DNA of 64,000 nt, taken from assembly GCA_963834685.1 (NCBI GenBank), contig CAWICW010000009.1:186001-250000 (forward strand). The letters are read 5' to 3'. The notes beneath the pieces were generated by a model. It made no database searches, had not been told where the DNA came from, and saw only the letters and a program-made list of their open reading frames with translations. Within the stretch, counting starts at the first letter, position 1; each line of letters opens with the position of its first letter. The position numbers and the translations under genes were made by a program. Positions 61,980 through 64,000 of the stretch are shown here, piece after piece. The stretch is from Palsa-504 sp963834685. Its GTDB lineage: Bacteria > Actinomycetota > Actinomycetes > Streptosporangiales > Streptosporangiaceae.

Positions 61980-63169
61980 TGGCCGTCCTCCTTGCCCCAG
62001 CGCAGGTAGCTGGCGGCCCGGCGGGCCCGGTCCGCGAGTTCCGCCGGATCGCGGTGGTCCCGGCCGCCGGTCACCGTGACGTGGCCGATCTTGCGGCCGG
62101 GACGCACCGGCTTACCGTACATGTGCACCTTGACCGCCGGGTCGGCCGCCATGACGTGGATGTACCGGTCATAGACGTCCTCGTCGTCGCCGCCGAGCAC
62201 GTTGGCCATCACCGTCACCGGCGCGGCCAGCGCCGGGGACCCGAGCGGCAGGTCCAGGACGGCCCGCAGGTGCTGCTCGAACTGGGAGGTGAGTGCGCCC
62301 TCGATGGTCCAGTGGCCGCAGTTGTGCGGGCGCATGGCCAGCTCGTTGACCAGCAGCCCCCGTCCGGTCTCGAACATCTCCACCGCGAGCAGTCCGGTGA
62401 CGTCCAGCTCGGCGGCGATCCGCAGCGCGAGTTCCTGAGCCTGCGCCGCCCGGGCGGGGGCCAGGCCCGGCGCGGGAGCGATCACCTCGCGGCAGATGCC
62501 GTCCCGCTGGACCGTCTGCACCACCGGGTACACCGCGCCCTGGCGGTGCGGCGAGCGGGCCGCGAGCACGGCCAGCTCGCGCTCGAACGCCACGTACTCC
62601 TCGGCGATCAGCCGCAGGCCGTGCGCGAGGACGGCCCGGGCTTCGGCCGCCGAGGCGCACACCCAGACGCCCCTGCCGTCGTAGCCGCCGCTGACCGCCT
62701 TCAGCACCACCGGCCAGGTCCCGGCCGCGAACGCCTCGACCTCGGCGATCCCGCTCACCGGCGCGAACCGGGGACAGTGGACGCCCAGGCCGGCCAGCCG
62801 CTCGCGCATGGCCAGCTTGTCCTGGGTGAAGCGCAGGGCGGCGGCGGCGGGCCGGACCGGGACGCCCGCCTGCTCCAGGGCGGCCAGGTGCTCGCCCGGC
62901 ACGTGCTCGTGGTCGAACGTGAGCACGTCGCACCCGGCGGCGAAGTCCCGCAGGTCAGCCAGCGAATGGTAGTCCCCGACCTGAGTCCCGGCGGCGACCA
63001 GCGCGGCGCTGTCGGCGGCCGAGCCGGCCAGGACGCGGAAACCGACGCCCAGGCCGATGGCCGCCTGGGCGGTCATCCGGGCCAGCTGGCCGGCGCCCAC
63101 CATGCCGACCACGGGCACCCCGCGCGAGGCGAGGGCGGGCGAGGCGGGCAGACCCGGGGAGTCGGTCAC
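61976..63169 (-). CDS. purK: N5-carboxyaminoimidazole ribonucleotide synthase
   Basis: The ATP-grasp enzyme (397 aa from GTG 63169) has VVGMVGAGQLARMTAQAAIG, DVLTFDHEHVPGEHLAALEQ, VLKAVSGGYDGRGVWVCASA, EEYVAFERELAVLAARSP and NELAMRPHNCGHWTIEGALT. It carboxylates AIR using ATP and bicarbonate. The longer frame to 63262 adds low-complexity sequence and runs through the divergent promoter, so the GTG is preferred. It is coupled to purE. Confidence 0.95.
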
Positions 63170-63217
63170 GCTCCGTACCCTACGGGACGGGCGGGCGCGC
63201 AGGTGACCGGGTGGGGA

Positions 63218-63243
63218 CACCACGATCCGTTCGGTATTCAAGG
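63218..63243. promoter_or_regulatory. Motif shared by the purK and rmuC upstream regions
   Basis: CACCACGATCCGTTCGGTAT followed by TCAAGG (63218-63243) closely resembles CACCACGGTCCGTTCGGCAT followed by GAAAAGG at 7642-7668. Both lie upstream of genes in otherwise unrelated intergenic DNA, which hints at a shared regulator site or a dispersed small repeat. Confidence 0.3.
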
Positions 63244-63335
63244 CCTTTCTCTCTTGAAGCATCGGTCTGTTTCCAGCACATTTAGAAGATCAGGCCGCCC
63301 CCCTGTGATCACGGCCACCGGAGGAGGGAACGCAG

Positions 63336-64000
63336 ATGGCGACACGCGACCAGAACGTCACACACGGCACCGATGCGGACGCGGGCGTTCTGGTCCGCGA
63401 GGGTAGCTACGGCAGCCAGGTCATGACGGTCGAGCCGGGCGGCGCGGAGTTCATCCCGCTGAACGAGCGGCACGGCCGGCCGATACAGCTGTTCTGGACC
63501 TGGACCTCGCCGAACATGGAGTTCGCGACGATCTTCGTCGGCGTGCTCGCGGTCGCCGTGTTCGGCCTCGGCTTCTGGACCGCGGCGCTGGCCATCATCC
63601 TCGGCAGCGGGATCGGCGCGATCGTCCAGGGCGCGCTGTCGGTGCGCGGGCCGCGGTACGGGGTGCCGCAGATGGTGCTGAGCAGGCTGGGGTTCGGCTA
63701 CTGGGGCAACGCGCTGCCCGCCGGGCTGAACTCGGTCACGGCCGGCATCGGCTGGTTCGCGGTCAACAGCGTCAGCGGCGCGTTCGCGCTGAACGTGCTG
63801 ACCCACCTGCCTAAGGTGCTGTGCCTGCTCATCATCGTCGTGGTGCAGGTCGCGGTGGCGTTCTTCGGCTACAACCTGGTGCACCTGTTCGAGCGGTACG
63901 CCTTCCCCATCCTCACCGTCATCTTCCTGATCGCGGCGGGAGTCATCCTGAGCAAGGCCCACCCGGGAGCGAGCCACCACACCTTCGCCGGCGGGTTCCT
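63336..64000 (+). CDS. NCS1-family nucleobase/cation symporter (cut by window edge)
   Basis: ATG 63336 follows GGAGGAGGGAA, and the frame stays open to the window end (221 codons). The protein has a hydrophilic leader with PLNERHGRPIQLFWTWTSPN, the start of NCS1/purine-cytosine permeases, then helices FATIFVGVLAVAVFGLGFW, AALAIILGSGIGAIVQGAL (leading to RYGVPQMVLSRLGFGYWGNA), and later LCLLIIVVVQVAVAFFGYNL. It would import purines, cytosine or allantoin-like compounds. Divergence from purK suggests joint purine control. Confidence 0.9.
   Translation, partial: MATRDQNVTHGTDADAGVLVREGSYGSQVMTVEPGGAEFIPLNERHGRPIQLFWTWTSPNMEFATIFVGVLAVAVFGLGFWTAALAIILGSGIGAIVQGALSVRGPRYGVPQMVLSRLGFGYWGNALPAGLNSVTAGIGWFAVNSVSGAFALNVLTHLPKVLCLLIIVVVQVAVAFFGYNLVHLFERYAFPILTVIFLIAAGVILSKAHPGASHHTFAGGF

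Overview
The window is chromosomal DNA of a high-GC actinomycete. Supporting signs are strong G/C bias at third codon positions, frequent GTG and TTG starts, ATGA/GTGA start-stop overlaps, and the actinobacterial gene order ychF / DUF6542 / ispH / lipid-droplet-type protein / xseA / xseB / DUF4245 / glpX. A Streptosporangiales- or Streptomyces-like organism is likely, but the genus cannot be fixed from sequence alone. No rRNA, tRNA, IS element or CRISPR array was seen.

Layout. (1) 1-4873, minus strand: a TcpC/TcpE/VirB4-type conjugation operon with a ParA/MinD-like ATPase, running off the left edge. The tcpE-like and ATPase frames look like one gene broken by a +1 shift at an 18-bp tandem repeat. 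(2) 5125-6377: a small hypothetical gene, a truncated VIT/CCC1 transporter and a decayed P-loop fragment. (3) 6352-17816: housekeeping core (ychF, rmuC, frameshifted ispH, xseAB, YihY protein, glpX, a glutamine-synthetase-family ligase). (4) 17876-18571: MFS pseudogene. (5) 18809-45292: a large carbon-storage and acetyl-CoA assimilation region. It carries five ethylmalonyl-CoA pathway genes in one minus-strand operon (ccr-ecm-mcl-mch-mcd), divergent from pckG and prpE. Then come an SDR acetoacetyl-CoA-reductase-like gene, a two-domain 3-hydroxyacyl-CoA dehydrogenase, glycogen phosphorylase, an acyl-CoA dehydrogenase with etfBA-fixCX, PHA synthase, thiolase and class I fumarase. (6) 45464-49378: a Ser/Thr kinase with a frameshift before its membrane segment, and two paralogous secreted lysozyme/transglycosylase-like proteins. 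(7) 49774-60394: accessory genes (acyl-CoA ligase, ndk, 2OG-Fe(II) oxygenase, a MacB-type exporter with a two-component system, a YefM-YoeB toxin-antitoxin pair, a truncated acyl-CoA dehydrogenase). (8) 60414-64000: HTH/RodZ-like protein, purE, purK and an NCS1 permease cut by the right edge.

How it fits together. Thiolase, SDR or 3-hydroxyacyl-CoA dehydrogenase and PhaC would make polyhydroxybutyrate from acetyl-CoA. The same C4-CoA intermediates feed Ccr-Ecm-Mcd-Mch-Mcl for net acetate assimilation. Fumarase, PckG and GlpX lead carbon on to gluconeogenesis, and glycogen phosphorylase mobilises the other reserve. Several intergenic regions of this block, and none that I noticed elsewhere, contain 14-bp sites resembling the DevR/DosR dormancy box. 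If they are real, reserve metabolism would be under hypoxia/redox control; this is the most interesting hypothesis in the window. Other good leads are CRP-like boxes at comparable positions upstream of both cell-wall hydrolase paralogs, a compact structured-RNA candidate ahead of the acyl-CoA dehydrogenase operon, and three otherwise healthy genes broken by single frameshifts.
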